NCBI GenBank assembly: GCA_945890735.1
Contig: CAMDCZ010000019.1
Coordinates: 1 to 34,983, forward strand
Length of the DNA stretch: 34,983 nt
From: Bordetella parapertussis
Lineage (GTDB): Bacteria; Pseudomonadota; Gammaproteobacteria; Burkholderiales; Burkholderiaceae_C
Reading direction: 5' to 3'
Shown: in pieces, positions 15,737-24,470 of the stretch
Layout: every line of letters begins with the position of its first letter
Position numbering within the stretch: the stretch's first letter is position 1
Made by a program: the position numbers and the translations under genes
Notes under the pieces: generated by a model
Told to the model about the DNA's origin: nothing
Databases searched by the model: none
The model's input: the letters and a program-made list of their open reading frames with translations, nothing else

Positions 15737-16396
15737 GTGAACAGCAGCACAGCGCCTACCCAGGAACCTGATCATAGTGCGACGCGACAGCGCCTCATGC
15801 ACAAGGGCCAACAAACCAAAACAGCGATCGTTGATGCGGCGCTGGGGCTGGCCACGCAAATTGGTCTCGAAGGCCTGAGCATTGGAGCCCTTGCTGAAGT
15901 CATGCAAATGAGCAAGTCGGGGGTGTTTGCCCACTTTGGTTCGCGTGAAGAGCTGCAAATATCCGTGATCAGGCATTACCACCAGCGCTTTGAGCAGGAG
16001 GTGTTTGAGCCTGCGATGCAATTCCCGCGTGGCTTGCCCCGGCTGAGGGCTTTGTTTGGCAATTGGATGCAGCGCACCAGCGCAGAAATCGATTCCGGAT
16101 GCCTCTACATCAGCGGTGCAGCAGAGTTTGATGACCGACCAGGCCCTGTTCGTGACGCTTTGGCCAGCTCCGTCAAAACCTGGTTGACCGCGGTTCACCG
16201 CGCAGTACTCAAGGCCAAAGAAGAAAACCATTTGTCAGCCGACACGGATGCGGCACAAATGTCTTTCGAATTGCACGGCCTGATTTTGGCCTTGCATTAC
16301 GAAGCGCGGTTCTTGAAAACCGCAAAAAGCCTGCACCGAGCCACACAAGGTTTTGAACACATCTTGCAGCGCTACGGCGCGAATTCACCCGCTTGA
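15737..16396 (+). CDS. TetR/AcrR family transcriptional regulator
   Basis: Probable ligand-responsive repressor of the acyl-CoA genes that follow. The 219-residue product carries an N-terminal helix-turn-helix at residues 45-70 (LSIGALAEVMQMSKSGVFAHF, broken here as LSIGALAEVM and SKSGVFAHF), then an all-helical ligand domain with the GCLYISGAAEFDDRPGPVR segment of the YcdC/TetR_C_33-like group. The start is taken as GTG 15737, 8 bases after a GGA; ATG 15797 is an alternative. The acyl-CoA dehydrogenase starts 12 bases after its stop, so the regulator is likely cotranscribed and autoregulated. The acyl-CoA ligand is inferred from context. Confidence 0.85.
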   Translation: MNSSTAPTQEPDHSATRQRLMHKGQQTKTAIVDAALGLATQIGLEGLSIGALAEVMQMSKSGVFAHFGSREELQISVIRHYHQRFEQEVFEPAMQFPRGLPRLRALFGNWMQRTSAEIDSGCLYISGAAEFDDRPGPVRDALASSVKTWLTAVHRAVLKAKEENHLSADTDAAQMSFELHGLILALHYEARFLKTAKSLHRATQGFEHILQRYGANSPA

Positions 16397-16408
16397 CAAG
16401 GAAACCCC

Positions 16409-18205
16409 ATGCCCATTTACAACCCACCATTGCGCGACATGCATTTCGTGATGAACGAGGTATTGCAGATCACCGATGTGCTGAAAACCTTGCCGGCGCA
16501 CGCGGCGCTCGACGCAGAGACGATCGCCGCGGTGTTGGAAGAGGGTGGCAAATTTGCCGCTGAAGTGCTGTTGCCTCTCAACGCCACAGGTGATCAAGAA
16601 GGGTGTGTCTTGAACCCACAAACCCATGAAGTCACCACCCCCACAGGCTTTAAAAAAGCCTATGCGCAATTCATTGAAGGTGGTTGGACTGCGTTGAGCT
16701 GTGACCCGGCTTATGGCGGTCAAGGCCTGCCCCTGGTGGTGAACCAGTGTTTTTATGAAATGCTCAACAGCGCCAACCAAGCTTGGACCATGTACCCTGG
16801 CCTCACCCACGGGGCTTATGAATGCTTGCATGCCCATGGCTCCGAGGCGCAAAAGCAAATGTACCTGCCCAAAATCACCAGCGGTGAGTGGACCGGCACC
16901 ATGTGCCTGACCGAGGCCCATTGCGGCACCGACTTGGGCCTGCTCCGAACCAAAGCCGAGCCACAAGCCGATGGCACTTACTTGATCACGGGCAACAAAA
17001 TTTTCATCAGTGCGGGTGAGCACGACTTGGTGCCCAACATTGTTCACTTGGTGTTGGCGCGGATGCCAGACGCGCCCGCAGGCAGCAAGGGCATCAGTTT
17101 GTTTGTGGTGCCCAAATTTTTGGTCAATGAAGACGGCAGTTTGGGTGAGCGCAACGGCATTCACTGTGGGGGGCTTGAGCACAAGATGGGCATCCACGGC
17201 AACGCCACCTGCCAAATGGTGCTCGACCAAGCGGTGGGCACCTTGGTGGGGCAGCCGAACAAAGGCTTGGCAGCGATGTTCGTCATGATGAACGCGGCTC
17301 GCATTGGTGTGGGTATGCAATCGCTTGGCTTGACCGAAGTGGCCTACCAAAACGGCTTGGCGTATGCCAAGGAGCGCTTGCAATCGCGCAGTTTGTCGGG
17401 CGTCAAAAGCCCAGACAAGCCAGCTGACAGCATCTTGGTGCATCCGGATGTGCGCAAAATGCTGCTCACCGCCAAGGCTTATGCAGAAGGCGGACGCGCA
17501 CTGAGTTTGTATTGCGCATTGCTGCTCGACCAAGAACTGAATCACCCGGATGAGCAAGTGCGAAAAGAGGCGGCCGACATGGTGGCATTGCTCACCCCGA
17601 TCGTCAAAGCCTTCATCACCGACAACGGGTGGTTGGCCACCTCTGCGTGCTTGCAGGTCTTGGGTGGGCATGGCTTCATCCGCGAGTGGGGCATGGAGCA
17701 GTACGTGCGCGATGCACGCATCAACATGATTTACGAAGGCACCAACACCATCCAAAGCCTGGATTTGTTGGGCCGCAAGGTGTTGGGTAACCAAGGGTCC
17801 AACTTGAAAAAATTCGGCAAGCTGATTGCCGATTTGGTCGCCGCGGAGACGGGCAACGAAGACATGGCACCCTTTACCCAACCCTTGGCCAAGTTAGGTC
17901 AGCAAATGACCCAGTTCACAGGTGAAATCGGAATGAAAGCGCTTGGCAATGCCGATGAGGTGGGTGCGGCTGCGGTCGACTATTTGCGGGTCACCGGTCA
18001 CCTGGTGTTTGGTTATTTTTGGGCGCGCATGGCGCAAGTGGCCCTGCAGCAAATCAGCCAAGGCAACACCGATCCCTTTTACAAAGCCAAAGTGCAAACA
18101 GCGCGTTTTTACTTTGCCAAACTGTTGCCTGAGACCGCGTCATTGATGCAAACTGCCCGTGCAGGCAGTGATGTGTTGATGGACACTGCCGATGTGTTTG
18201 CTTGA
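16409..18205 (+). CDS. Acyl-CoA dehydrogenase, long form with C-terminal extension (DmdC-like)
   Basis: FAD enzyme that introduces the alpha-beta double bond into an acyl-CoA. The 598-residue product has an N-terminal cap (residues 1-35), the ACAD fold with MCLTEAHCGTDLG near 170, the base region MIYEGTNTIQSLDLLG with the likely catalytic Glu443, and a C-terminal domain after about residue 470. This long architecture is shared by beta-oxidation enzymes and by 3-methylmercaptopropionyl-CoA dehydrogenase (DmdC), and sequence inspection alone cannot choose between them. An SD (AAGGAAA) lies just before ATG 16409. Neighbouring isomerase and thioesterase genes favour fatty-acyl substrates. Confidence 0.9.
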   Translation: MPIYNPPLRDMHFVMNEVLQITDVLKTLPAHAALDAETIAAVLEEGGKFAAEVLLPLNATGDQEGCVLNPQTHEVTTPTGFKKAYAQFIEGGWTALSCDPAYGGQGLPLVVNQCFYEMLNSANQAWTMYPGLTHGAYECLHAHGSEAQKQMYLPKITSGEWTGTMCLTEAHCGTDLGLLRTKAEPQADGTYLITGNKIFISAGEHDLVPNIVHLVLARMPDAPAGSKGISLFVVPKFLVNEDGSLGERNGIHCGGLEHKMGIHGNATCQMVLDQAVGTLVGQPNKGLAAMFVMMNAARIGVGMQSLGLTEVAYQNGLAYAKERLQSRSLSGVKSPDKPADSILVHPDVRKMLLTAKAYAEGGRALSLYCALLLDQELNHPDEQVRKEAADMVALLTPIVKAFITDNGWLATSACLQVLGGHGFIREWGMEQYVRDARINMIYEGTNTIQSLDLLGRKVLGNQGSNLKKFGKLIADLVAAETGNEDMAPFTQPLAKLGQQMTQFTGEIGMKALGNADEVGAAAVDYLRVTGHLVFGYFWARMAQVALQQISQGNTDPFYKAKVQTARFYFAKLLPETASLMQTARAGSDVLMDTADVFA

Positions 18206-18232
18206 TACCCCCCCAACCCTAGGAGACATCAC

Positions 18233-18676
18233 ATGAAGACCTTTTGGACAGCTGCTTTGACTTTGTGGGCCGCCGCAGCCTGGGCGCAAATGACGCCAGT
18301 GGGCACTTGGCACACCATTGACGACGAAACCAAAAAACCCAAGGGTGAAGTCACCATCACTGACAACAATGGTGTGCTCACCGGCGTGGTTGGGCGCTCA
18401 TTGGTCGATGACCCGAAAGCCAAAACCATTTGCGATTTGTGCAAAGACGACCGCAAAGACCAACCGATCGTTGGCTTGGAATTCATTCGTGGTGTCAAGC
18501 AAGAGGGCACCAAAAACATTTGGGGCGGTGGCGGCAAAATCCTCGACCCGGGCAACGGCAAGGTCTACACCGTGGAAATGGAGCCGATCGAAGGCGGTAA
18601 AAAAATGAAAGTTCGAGGCTACATTGGCCCGCTGTACCGCACCCAAATTTGGCTGCGTGTGGACCAACCCAAATAA
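18233..18676 (+). CDS. DUF2147 family exported protein
   Basis: Small secreted or periplasmic protein of unknown function. The 147-residue product has a clear Sec signal peptide, MKTFWTAALTLWAAAAWAQ, with probable cleavage after AWA at residue 18. The DUF2147 body follows (PVGTWHTIDDETKKPKGEV, GxGKILDPxNGKVY, RGYIGPLYRTQIW) and includes a close cysteine pair, ICDLC. The SD AGGAGA sits 8-10 bases before ATG. It lies between the acyl-CoA dehydrogenase and the isomerase with short gaps, so it is probably part of the same operon. The lipocalin-like fold known for the family suggests hydrophobic ligand binding, but that is inference. Confidence 0.88.
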   Translation: MKTFWTAALTLWAAAAWAQMTPVGTWHTIDDETKKPKGEVTITDNNGVLTGVVGRSLVDDPKAKTICDLCKDDRKDQPIVGLEFIRGVKQEGTKNIWGGGGKILDPGNGKVYTVEMEPIEGGKKMKVRGYIGPLYRTQIWLRVDQPK

Positions 18677-18686
18677 GGACGCAGTG

Positions 18687-19442
18687 ATGTCACATGTATT
18701 GCACAACGAAGAGCAGGGGGTGTTGACCTTGACCCTCAACCGGGTGGACAAGAAAAACTCTCTCACCGCTGCCATGTATGCAGACTTGGCTGACGCGCTT
18801 GACAAAGCCACGGCCGGCGCAAGCATCAAGGTGGTGGTGATTCAGGGTCACGAAACGGTGTTCAGTGCAGGCAATGACATCGCTGATTTTTTGCAGCAAC
18901 CCCCCGCCAATGAAGACGCTGCGGTATTTCGCTTTCTGCGGGGCATCGCGCTTTTCCCCAAGCCATTGCTGGCGGTCGTATGTGGCCCGGCCGTTGGGGT
19001 GGGCACCACCATGCTGTTCCATTGCGACTTGGTGTACGCGGGAGACAACGCGGCTTTTTCCATGCCCTTTGTCAACCTGGGCTTGTGTCCCGAAGCCGGT
19101 TCGAGCTTGTTGGCCCCCGAGCTCATGGGTTACCACCGTGCCGCCGAAGCCTTGTTGCTGGGTGAACCCTTCATGGTGGACGACGCCCTGGAGATGGGCT
19201 TGGTCAGCCGCGTCTTGCCGCCCACGCAGGCCAATGCTTATGCGCACCAACAGGCACTCAAAATCGCCACCAAACCCCTCACGTCATTGATGGAAACCAA
19301 ACGCTTGATGAAGTCTGGCAAAGTGCCCAAAGTATTGGCCCGTATCCAAGAAGAAGCCATGAGCTTCGGACGGATGCTCAAAGAGCCTGCAGCCATCGAG
19401 GCATTCAGCGCCTTCATGGAAAAACGCAAACCAGTCTATTGA
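18687..19442 (+). CDS. Crotonase-fold enoyl-CoA delta isomerase-like protein
   Basis: CoA-thioester enzyme of the crotonase superfamily, 251 residues. The oxyanion-hole segments are present: SAGNDIADF (residues 60-68) and GPAVGVG (100-106). Both Glu residues of a true enoyl-CoA hydratase are absent; by alignment their positions hold T108 and F128. Instead E136 in LCPEAGSSL sits where peroxisomal ECI2-type delta3-delta2 isomerases have their single catalytic acid. I therefore infer an isomerase that helps degrade unsaturated acyl chains, though databases may label it a hydratase. ATG 18687 follows AAGGA (18675-18679). Its end overlaps the convergent thioesterase by 7 bases. Confidence 0.85.
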   Translation: MSHVLHNEEQGVLTLTLNRVDKKNSLTAAMYADLADALDKATAGASIKVVVIQGHETVFSAGNDIADFLQQPPANEDAAVFRFLRGIALFPKPLLAVVCGPAVGVGTTMLFHCDLVYAGDNAAFSMPFVNLGLCPEAGSSLLAPELMGYHRAAEALLLGEPFMVDDALEMGLVSRVLPPTQANAYAHQQALKIATKPLTSLMETKRLMKSGKVPKVLARIQEEAMSFGRMLKEPAAIEAFSAFMEKRKPVY

Positions 19443-19894
19443 GCCGGGGTATTGCGGCGCTGGATGGTTTGAGGTTTGCCGCTGGGGTCAATCGCCACGT
19501 AGGTGATGTTGGCTTGGGTGACCTTGAGGTAATGGCCTTGCATGCTGAACCGCTCAGCAAAAACCTCGACGGTCACGGTGATCGAGGTATTGCCGATGCG
19601 TTGTATTTTGCTGAAGAAACTCAGGATGTCACCGACCTTGACCGGTTGCTTGAACACGAATTCATTGACCGCCACGGTGGCAATGCGGCCGTTCACATAA
19701 CGGGCTGGCAAGACCGCGCCAGCCAAGTCCACCTGGGCCATGACCCACCCGCCAAAAATGTCTCCGTTGGCATTGCAATCGGCAGGCATGGGGATGACTT
19801 TGAGCACCAATTCGGCATCCGTTGGCAGGGTAGGCGTGGTGGTCCGGGCGTCGGTCTTGGTGGTCACAGGCACAATCAGCGTTGTTGAATCCAA
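19436..19894 (-). CDS. Acyl-CoA thioesterase, YciA-like hotdog fold
   Basis: Predicted hydrolase of acyl-CoA thioesters. The 152-residue product shows the hotdog signature LKVIPMPADCNANGDIFGGW with catalytic Asp in NGDIFGG, then AQVDLAG and VAVNEFVFKQPVKVGD. The start is uncertain. The frame opens at TTG 19894, directly after AGGGG on the minus strand; GTG codons at 19873 and 19867 are alternatives, while the first ATG would cut into the conserved core. It is convergent with the isomerase gene and divergent from the Atm1-type exporter, whose start is only 15 bases away. Confidence 0.88.
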   Translation of the reverse strand: MDSTTLIVPVTTKTDARTTTPTLPTDAELVLKVIPMPADCNANGDIFGGWVMAQVDLAGAVLPARYVNGRIATVAVNEFVFKQPVKVGDILSFFSKIQRIGNTSITVTVEVFAERFSMQGHYLKVTQANITYVAIDPSGKPQTIQRRNTPAQ

Positions 19895-19898
19895 CCCC

Positions 19899-19904
19899 TA
19901 TTGT
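19899..19904 (+). promoter_or_regulatory. Candidate -10 (TATTGT) of the Atm1-type exporter gene
   Basis: TATTGT ends 5 bases before ATG 19910, a spacing that implies a leaderless or near-leaderless transcript. No SD is visible before that ATG. The match is partial, and the promoter would overlap the start region of the divergent thioesterase gene. Confidence 0.25.
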
Positions 19905-19909
19905 GCGAC

Positions 19910-21733
19910 ATGCGTCATACCGGCTCCAGTTATCCTCGGCTACCCGCCCAACCAGTCACGGTGAATGCCGAGTCGGATTGGGGCACTTTGAAGCGTCTGT
20001 TTCCCTATTTGTGGGAATACAAATGGCGGGTGTTGGCCGCCTTGTCATTCATGGTTGGCGCAAAACTGGCCAATGTTGGCGTCCCGTTGTTGCTCAAAGA
20101 CTTGATTGACAGCATGACGCCCCAACCAACTGTGGCCCAAGCTGTGTTGGTGGTGCCTGTGGCTTTGTTGATTGCCTACGGTTTGCTGCGTTTGTCTGCT
20201 TCGGCTTTCACAGAGTTTCGTGAGCTGGTCTTCGCTGAGGCCACGCAAGGCGCTGCACGGAAAATTGCACTGCAAACCTTTGAGCATTTGCACCGACTCA
20301 GTTTGCGCTTTCACTTGGAGCGTCAAACAGGTGGCATGAGCCGCGACATTGAGCGCGGTGTGCGCGGCATCGAGTCCTTGATCGCCTATTCGCTATACAG
20401 CATCGTGCCCACCTTGATCGAAGTGATATTGGTGCTGACCATCTTGGGTGTGAAATTTGACAAGTGGTATGCCATCATCACCCTGCTGGCTTTGGCCACC
20501 TATATCTATTTCACCGTCACCGTCACCGAGTGGCGCACCCAGTTTCGCAAAGAAGTCAACGAGTTCGACTCCAGTGCCCATTCGCGCGCGATTGATTCCT
20601 TGCTGAACTATGAGACTGTGAAATATTTTGGCAACGAGGCGTTTGAGGCAAAGCGCTACGACCTGAATTTGGACAAGCTGCGCAAGGCTCGAATCAAAGC
20701 ACAAAACTCATTGAGTGCACTCAATATTGGCCAACAAGTCATCATCGCGGTGGCCTTGGTCGCCATGTTGTGGCGAGCCACTCAAGGCGTGGTTGAGGGC
20801 CGGATGACCTTGGGTGACTTGGTCATGATCAACGCATTCATGATCCAGCTCTACATCCCGCTGAATTTCCTGGGAGTCATCTACAGGGAAATCAAGCAAA
20901 GCCTCACCGATTTGGAGAGCATGTTCAAGCTGTTGGAAAAACAGCGGGAAGTGGCTGATTTGGAAACTGCTGAGTCACTGCGGCTGCAGCATTCACCCGA
21001 GGTTCGGTTTGACAATGTGTTCTTTGCCTATGAACCAGACCGACCGATATTGCATGGCATCAGTTTGACAGTTCCGCCTGGCAAGACGGTTGCTGTCGTT
21101 GGCGCCTCCGGCTCAGGCAAATCCACCTTGGCCAGGTTGTTGTTTCGGTTTTACGATGTCCAGCAAGGTGGGATTTACATCGATGGTTTAGAAATCCGGC
21201 AATTGACCCAGGATTCGGTGCGCGCTGCGATTGGCATCGTCCCGCAGGACACGGTTTTGTTCAATGACACGGTCTACTACAACATCGCTTATGGCAACAC
21301 CCAAGCTTCGCGAGAACAGGTGGAGGAGGCCGCGCGCGCAGCCCGAATCCATGATTTCATTGCTTCCACGCCGCAGGGGTATGAAACCATGGTGGGAGAA
21401 AGGGGCTTGAAACTCTCCGGTGGTGAGAAGCAGCGGGTTGCCATTGCCCGCACCTTGTTGAAAAACCCAGCCATTTTGATATTTGACGAAGCCACTTCGG
21501 CGTTGGACAGCACCAACGAACGTGCTATTCAAGCAGAGCTTCGCGATGCTGCCCAGAACAAAACCACCCTGGTGATTGCCCACCGCCTGTCCACCGTGGT
21601 GGACGCGCATGAAATTGTGGTGATGGATGCAGGGCGAGTGATCGAGCGAGGCACCCACTTGGATTTGTTGGCAGCCAACGGCCGCTATGCCCACATGTGG
21701 TCACTGCAGCAAAGCCAAGAAGACGAGACTTAA
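19910..21733 (+). CDS. Atm1/HMT1-type ABC exporter (fused TMD-NBD)
   Basis: Inner-membrane half-transporter working as a homodimer. Bacterial and mitochondrial Atm1 proteins export glutathione-derived sulfur or metal conjugates linked to Fe-S biogenesis and metal tolerance. The 607-residue product has six membrane helices (about 40-320), including the Atm1-typical NFLGVIYREIKQSLTDLE. The ATPase domain has Walker A GASGSGKST from residue 398, signature LSGGE at 502-506, Walker B ILIFDEATSALD and the H-loop IAHRLST. ATG 19910 is preferred over in-frame TTG 19901; neither has an SD. Its stop overlaps the slt stop. MsbA-like lipid export is less likely given the Atm1 motif. Confidence 0.9.
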   Translation: MRHTGSSYPRLPAQPVTVNAESDWGTLKRLFPYLWEYKWRVLAALSFMVGAKLANVGVPLLLKDLIDSMTPQPTVAQAVLVVPVALLIAYGLLRLSASAFTEFRELVFAEATQGAARKIALQTFEHLHRLSLRFHLERQTGGMSRDIERGVRGIESLIAYSLYSIVPTLIEVILVLTILGVKFDKWYAIITLLALATYIYFTVTVTEWRTQFRKEVNEFDSSAHSRAIDSLLNYETVKYFGNEAFEAKRYDLNLDKLRKARIKAQNSLSALNIGQQVIIAVALVAMLWRATQGVVEGRMTLGDLVMINAFMIQLYIPLNFLGVIYREIKQSLTDLESMFKLLEKQREVADLETAESLRLQHSPEVRFDNVFFAYEPDRPILHGISLTVPPGKTVAVVGASGSGKSTLARLLFRFYDVQQGGIYIDGLEIRQLTQDSVRAAIGIVPQDTVLFNDTVYYNIAYGNTQASREQVEEAARAARIHDFIASTPQGYETMVGERGLKLSGGEKQRVAIARTLLKNPAILIFDEATSALDSTNERAIQAELRDAAQNKTTLVIAHRLSTVVDAHEIVVMDAGRVIERGTHLDLLAANGRYAHMWSLQQSQEDET

Positions 21734-23757
21734 GGCAAGTCAACGTCTTCTGTGTCACGGCTGCTGTCGCGTGGGCCGACTTGGCCCAGGCGAGATTTGA
21801 GCGATTGGGGCTCGCCTGATAAAACAGCCGCATACATGGTGGTGTTGGCCATTACCTTTTTCACGTAGTCTCGGGTTTCCGTGAAGGGAATGCACTCAGC
21901 CCAGATGGCACCTTCGAGATCCGGGCCGTTGCGCCACTTGCGTGAACGACTGGGGCCGGCGTTGTAGGCGGCAGCGGCCATCGGCATCGAACCTTGAAAA
22001 TTGTCCAACACCATTTTCAAGTAGCTGGTGCCTATGGCGATGTTGGTATCTCGCTGGTTGAGTTGTTCGATTTGAAACTGCCGCTGACCCGTTTTTTTGG
22101 CCACCCACCGGCCGGTCGCTGGCATGATTTGCATCAAACCCGAAGCGCCCACGGATGAGCGAGCATCCATCACAAACCGGCTTTCTTGGCGAATCAAGCC
22201 ATAGACATAAGCGGCCTCCAGACCGATCTCCTTGGTTCGCTCAAGCACCTGGGTCTTGAAAGGTGTGGGATAGCGTTGTGCAACATCCATCGGCGTGCTG
22301 CGCTCACTGGTGTTGATGCAGCGGTCCCAAATGGCTTGTTCGCAAGCCCACTGGGCCGCAGCCAATTTTTCGCGATCAGACATGCGGCCTCTCTTGCCCA
22401 TGCCGTCAACCAAACCGGTGCCGTAATTCCATTCGCGCACGCCATCTGCTCGCAAGCCAATCCGAATGGCGTGCATGGCGCGCTGCAAACTTGGGTTGCT
22501 TTTCACGGCCATCATTTCCTGGACGCTGGGTGGCGGGGGCCTTGCCGGGGCAGCGATCTTCCGGCCCAGTTCTTCCTCGGCCAGTTGCTCGTAAAACCCT
22601 TGCGGACCTGCAATGGCTTGCAAGGCTGTCAGGGCGCCCGAACTCAGGGGGCTGCCTTTGGGCTGCTTGGCCATGTCCGCGCGTGCCAGCCAATACACCC
22701 AAGCCGGGTCTTTTTGCGCTGCAGGGCTCATGCGTTTGATCGCTGATTCAACGGTGTGCCACTGCGGGGTGCTGTCTGCGCGCAAAGCGGCCCGCACTTT
22801 CCAAGCGAGCATCTCGTCGGTGAGTTGGGCATCCGGACCTGCCAGGCCAAAATAGGTCAGCGCCTGCTGGTCCAATTGCAGTGCTGCTTGGCGGCCGATC
22901 ACACCCCAGAGCCATTGTTTTTGTTCGGTTTGGAGTTTCTGGCCGGTCGGCCCCTGGATCTGTTTGGCTGCGGCTTCATGGTCAGTGGCGGCCAATCTCA
23001 CCAACCCGAGCGTGATCCATTCCGAGGTTTCTTGGCCCCAGTTGACTCCCCGCATGTTCAAAAACCGTATCGGATTGGCCATCAGGTCATCCAAGCCCTT
23101 TAAGCTGTGTTCAGACACGATGCGCAAAGCATCCCTCGCGGCTTGCTTTCGGTTGAACTCCACCATCAAGCGGCTTTTACGCCATACCTCTTGCGGGGGA
23201 ACACGCTTGGCTAAAAACAGTTGCTCAACACCAAAAGTACAACCATCATCGGCTTGTCGTTGAGCCAGCCAAGTTGTTCGGATGAAGGCCTCTTGCGCGG
23301 ATGTGCCGGCAAGCTTCTTGTGACCGATGTCGAGCCAATTGGCATAACACTCGACCTCCTTGTCATCGTGCATCCGGTACAGGGCGTATTCGCGTTCGAA
23401 CTGTGACCATTCTTGGCGTTGCCCCAAGACCAACAGCCAGTCGTTGCGCAGGCGGTCTTCTTGGTAGGTGCCTGCATACCGTTTGAGAAAAGCGTTGACT
23501 TCGGCGTCAGAGGCGTCCCCCAACCGAACCCGCAGCTCCCAGTAGGCTGCCCAAGGTTCTAACAAATGGCCTTTGGCTTGGGGCAAGAGTTGGGTGAGTT
23601 TTTTGCGGTCGTTTTGCGCAAACGCATTGGCCATGTCTCGCAAGACAACATCGGCTTTGTCCAAGTTGGCTGCAACCGCAGGGGTATCAGCATGTGCCGC
23701 CACCAAGCCACCACTCAGAAGAACAATCAGCCAGGTACGGATCAATGATTCAAGCAT
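21730..23757 (-). CDS. slt: Soluble lytic murein transglycosylase
   Basis: Periplasmic enzyme that cleaves MurNAc-GlcNAc bonds to 1,6-anhydro products, which anmK (5674-6777) could recycle. The 675-residue product has a signal peptide (LIRTWLIVLLSGGLVAAHA), a long alpha-superhelical U domain, and a C-terminal SLT domain with catalytic Glu525 in GLIRQESRF, then GASGLMQIMPATG and AAAYNAGPSRSRKW. Length and layout match Slt70. It starts divergent from fau, with an ATG for fau overlapping its own start. The 3' end overlaps the Atm1-type gene. Confidence 0.94.
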   Translation of the reverse strand: MLESLIRTWLIVLLSGGLVAAHADTPAVAANLDKADVVLRDMANAFAQNDRKKLTQLLPQAKGHLLEPWAAYWELRVRLGDASDAEVNAFLKRYAGTYQEDRLRNDWLLVLGQRQEWSQFEREYALYRMHDDKEVECYANWLDIGHKKLAGTSAQEAFIRTTWLAQRQADDGCTFGVEQLFLAKRVPPQEVWRKSRLMVEFNRKQAARDALRIVSEHSLKGLDDLMANPIRFLNMRGVNWGQETSEWITLGLVRLAATDHEAAAKQIQGPTGQKLQTEQKQWLWGVIGRQAALQLDQQALTYFGLAGPDAQLTDEMLAWKVRAALRADSTPQWHTVESAIKRMSPAAQKDPAWVYWLARADMAKQPKGSPLSSGALTALQAIAGPQGFYEQLAEEELGRKIAAPARPPPPSVQEMMAVKSNPSLQRAMHAIRIGLRADGVREWNYGTGLVDGMGKRGRMSDREKLAAAQWACEQAIWDRCINTSERSTPMDVAQRYPTPFKTQVLERTKEIGLEAAYVYGLIRQESRFVMDARSSVGASGLMQIMPATGRWVAKKTGQRQFQIEQLNQRDTNIAIGTSYLKMVLDNFQGSMPMAAAAYNAGPSRSRKWRNGPDLEGAIWAECIPFTETRDYVKKVMANTTMYAAVLSGEPQSLKSRLGQVGPRDSSRDTEDVDLP

Positions 23758-23794
23758 GACACAATCGAGTTACTCAACAGTTGGTGATTCTCCC

Positions 23795-24376
23795 ATGGAC
23801 AAAAAAGCCCTTCGTGAAGAATTGATTCGTGTCAGATTGGATTTGCCAGACAGAGCGCAGCGCGCTGATCTCTTGCAAAGCGTGATGCGTATTTGGCTGT
23901 TTGATCGAAAGGATGCGGTGATCGGTGCGTATTGGCCGATCAAAGGTGAGTTTGATCCTCTGCCTGCCCTGCACCGTTGGAAAGAAGACGGTGAATTGCT
24001 GGACGAGCCTGAGTTGCGTCGCATTGGTTTGCCCGTGGTGGACAAACAAACCAAAACACTGCGGTTTCATGCCTGGTACCCGGGTTGTGACATGGAAGAA
24101 GACGCCTACAACATTCCCAAACCCAAGGACACAGAGGTGGTCGTGCCAACGCTCTTGTTTGTGCCTTGTGTGGGTTATGGGCCCGGCGGTTACCGACTGG
24201 GTTATGGCGGAGGTTTTTATGACCGCACTTTGGCGCAATTGCACCCCGCACCTTTCACGGTTGGCTTGGGATTCACCAACGGGTTTTTGACTGACTTTGT
24301 GCCCGAAGCCCACGACGTGCCTTTGGATGCTTTGCTCAATGAGAACGGTGTGGTTTGGCCAACCGTCGGTTATTGA
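23795..24376 (+). CDS. fau: 5-formyltetrahydrofolate cyclo-ligase
   Basis: ATP-dependent conversion of 5-formyl-THF to 5,10-methenyl-THF, returning stored folate to the one-carbon pool. The 193-residue product begins MDKKALREELIRVRLDL with the family's basic N-terminus, contains IGAYWPIKGEFDPLPAL, and has the signature GYGGGFYDR at 136-144. ATG 23795 is preferred; an upstream in-frame ATG at 23756 would overlap the divergent slt start and add 13 non-conserved residues. The downstream gene is 94 bases away, so it may be monocistronic. Confidence 0.93.
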   Translation: MDKKALREELIRVRLDLPDRAQRADLLQSVMRIWLFDRKDAVIGAYWPIKGEFDPLPALHRWKEDGELLDEPELRRIGLPVVDKQTKTLRFHAWYPGCDMEEDAYNIPKPKDTEVVVPTLLFVPCVGYGPGGYRLGYGGGFYDRTLAQLHPAPFTVGLGFTNGFLTDFVPEAHDVPLDALLNENGVVWPTVGY

Positions 24377-24429
24377 GGCCACGCCCATCCACAGCCTGCC
24401 TGATTGAGCTGCACGGGCAGTCAATTGCT

Positions 24430-24435
24430 TATGAT
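24430..24435 (+). promoter_or_regulatory. Candidate -10 (TATGAT) upstream of the MBL-fold gene
   Basis: TATGAT is a 5/6 match to the -10 consensus, 36 bases before ATG 24471. The best -35 candidate, TTGAGC (24404-24409), is 20 bases away, which is longer than ideal. Confidence 0.3.
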
Positions 24436-24470
24436 GCCTGCTGATTCAACCCTTGGTTTTCAACACACCT

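Noticed and set aside
15671..16231. N-terminal extension of the histidine phosphatase through the TetR gene
   Set aside because: The RHG motif belongs near the N-terminus, and the extension is antisense to a TetR gene with a clear helix-turn-helix.
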